Below, piece by piece: positions 29,424 to 29,516 of a DNA stretch of 29,516 bases (position 1 is the first letter of the stretch; every line of letters starts with the position of its first letter). Under the pieces are notes generated by a model. The model was not told the origin of the DNA, did not search any database, and worked only from the letters and a program-made list of their open reading frames with translations. The stretch spans positions 1 through 29,516 of the forward strand of contig JAGZKI010000031.1 in the NCBI GenBank assembly GCA_018365265.1, in the 5' to 3' direction. The stretch is from Streptococcus parasanguinis. GTDB taxonomy: Bacteria; Bacillota; Bacilli; Lactobacillales; Streptococcaceae. The translations under genes and the position numbers were made by a program.

Positions 29424-29516
29424 GAGTGGGACAGAAATCGGTAATTCGTTAGAATTCGATTTCGTCGTCCCACCTCCGCACAGTTGAGTAGGGCTGTAAA
29501 AGCTGATGAAATCAGC
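29424..29516. repeat. Dispersed intergenic repeat, right copy (inverted to left end)
   Basis: Exact reverse complement of 7-99. The copy begins GAGTGGGACAGAAATCGG 27 bp after ilvD and runs to the last base of the window. Its hairpin may also shield the ilvD transcript end, as no T-run terminator is visible between 29397 and 29424. Confidence 0.85.

Noticed and set aside
7..29516. Composite transposon bounded by inverted repeats
   Set aside because: No transposase or target duplication is visible, the content is ordinary core genes, and the terminal repeat has the look of a dispersed non-coding element.

Overview
The window looks like chromosomal DNA of a mitis/sanguinis-type Streptococcus. 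Moderate-to-low GC, AGGAGG-type ribosome binding sites, a streptococcal gene set (sialic acid operon next to an ntp V-type ATPase, Rgg regulator, LysM wall protein, ilvD, rpmF-rpmG) and typical streptococcal intergenic repeats all point there. Species cannot be fixed from sequence alone. The two ends carry a perfect 93-bp inverted copy of the same dispersed repeat (7-99 and 29424-29516), which suggests an assembly contig that breaks in repeats.

Layout. 203-589: small membrane protein. 706-9528: N-acylneuraminate (sialic acid) catabolic locus: a divergent RpiR regulator, then nanE, nanA, a sodium:solute symporter, a YhcH-type anomerase, a Gfo/Idh/MocA oxidoreductase, a second YhcH paralogue, a second RpiR regulator and a ROK kinase (probable NanK). 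Two gene remnants lie between these genes. 9652-18951: a complete V-type ATPase operon (subunits in ntp order F-I-K-E-C-G-A-B-D) with a GNAT acetyltransferase gene inserted between ntpG and ntpA. The NtpK ring carries the full set of Na+ ligands known from Enterococcus hirae, so the pump is probably a Na+-ATPase that can support the neighbouring Na+-coupled symporter.

18952-19535: hairpin-rich repeats and terminators, then a perfect WalR/VicR box ahead of a secreted LysM protein with an M15-like C-terminal domain (19536-20654). 20748-21917: CynX/NimT-type MFS exporter on the minus strand. 21996-24520: a duplicated module in which ~71-bp REP-like repeats sit beside a CiaR-controlled small RNA (csRNA) gene. 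The two csRNA copies are on the minus strand, differ by one base, and flank an Rgg regulator and a 200-aa membrane protein. 24633-25536: an sdpR-sdpI pair whose promoter is nested between two 24-bp operators. 25595-26935: AT-rich stretch with an orphan lipoprotein and gene fragments. 27131-27478: rpmG and rpmF (both zinc-free forms). 27693-29396: ilvD.

The clearest non-coding signals are the two csRNA genes (CiaR box, -10, anti-Shine-Dalgarno CCUCCU, intrinsic terminator), the WalR box, the double sdpR operator, and palindromes in front of nanE and over the rgg promoter. I did not find a convincing new defence or mobile system. The most interesting items are the duplicated REP-csRNA module, the sodium-linked sialic acid/V-ATPase neighbourhood and the remnants in the nan locus.
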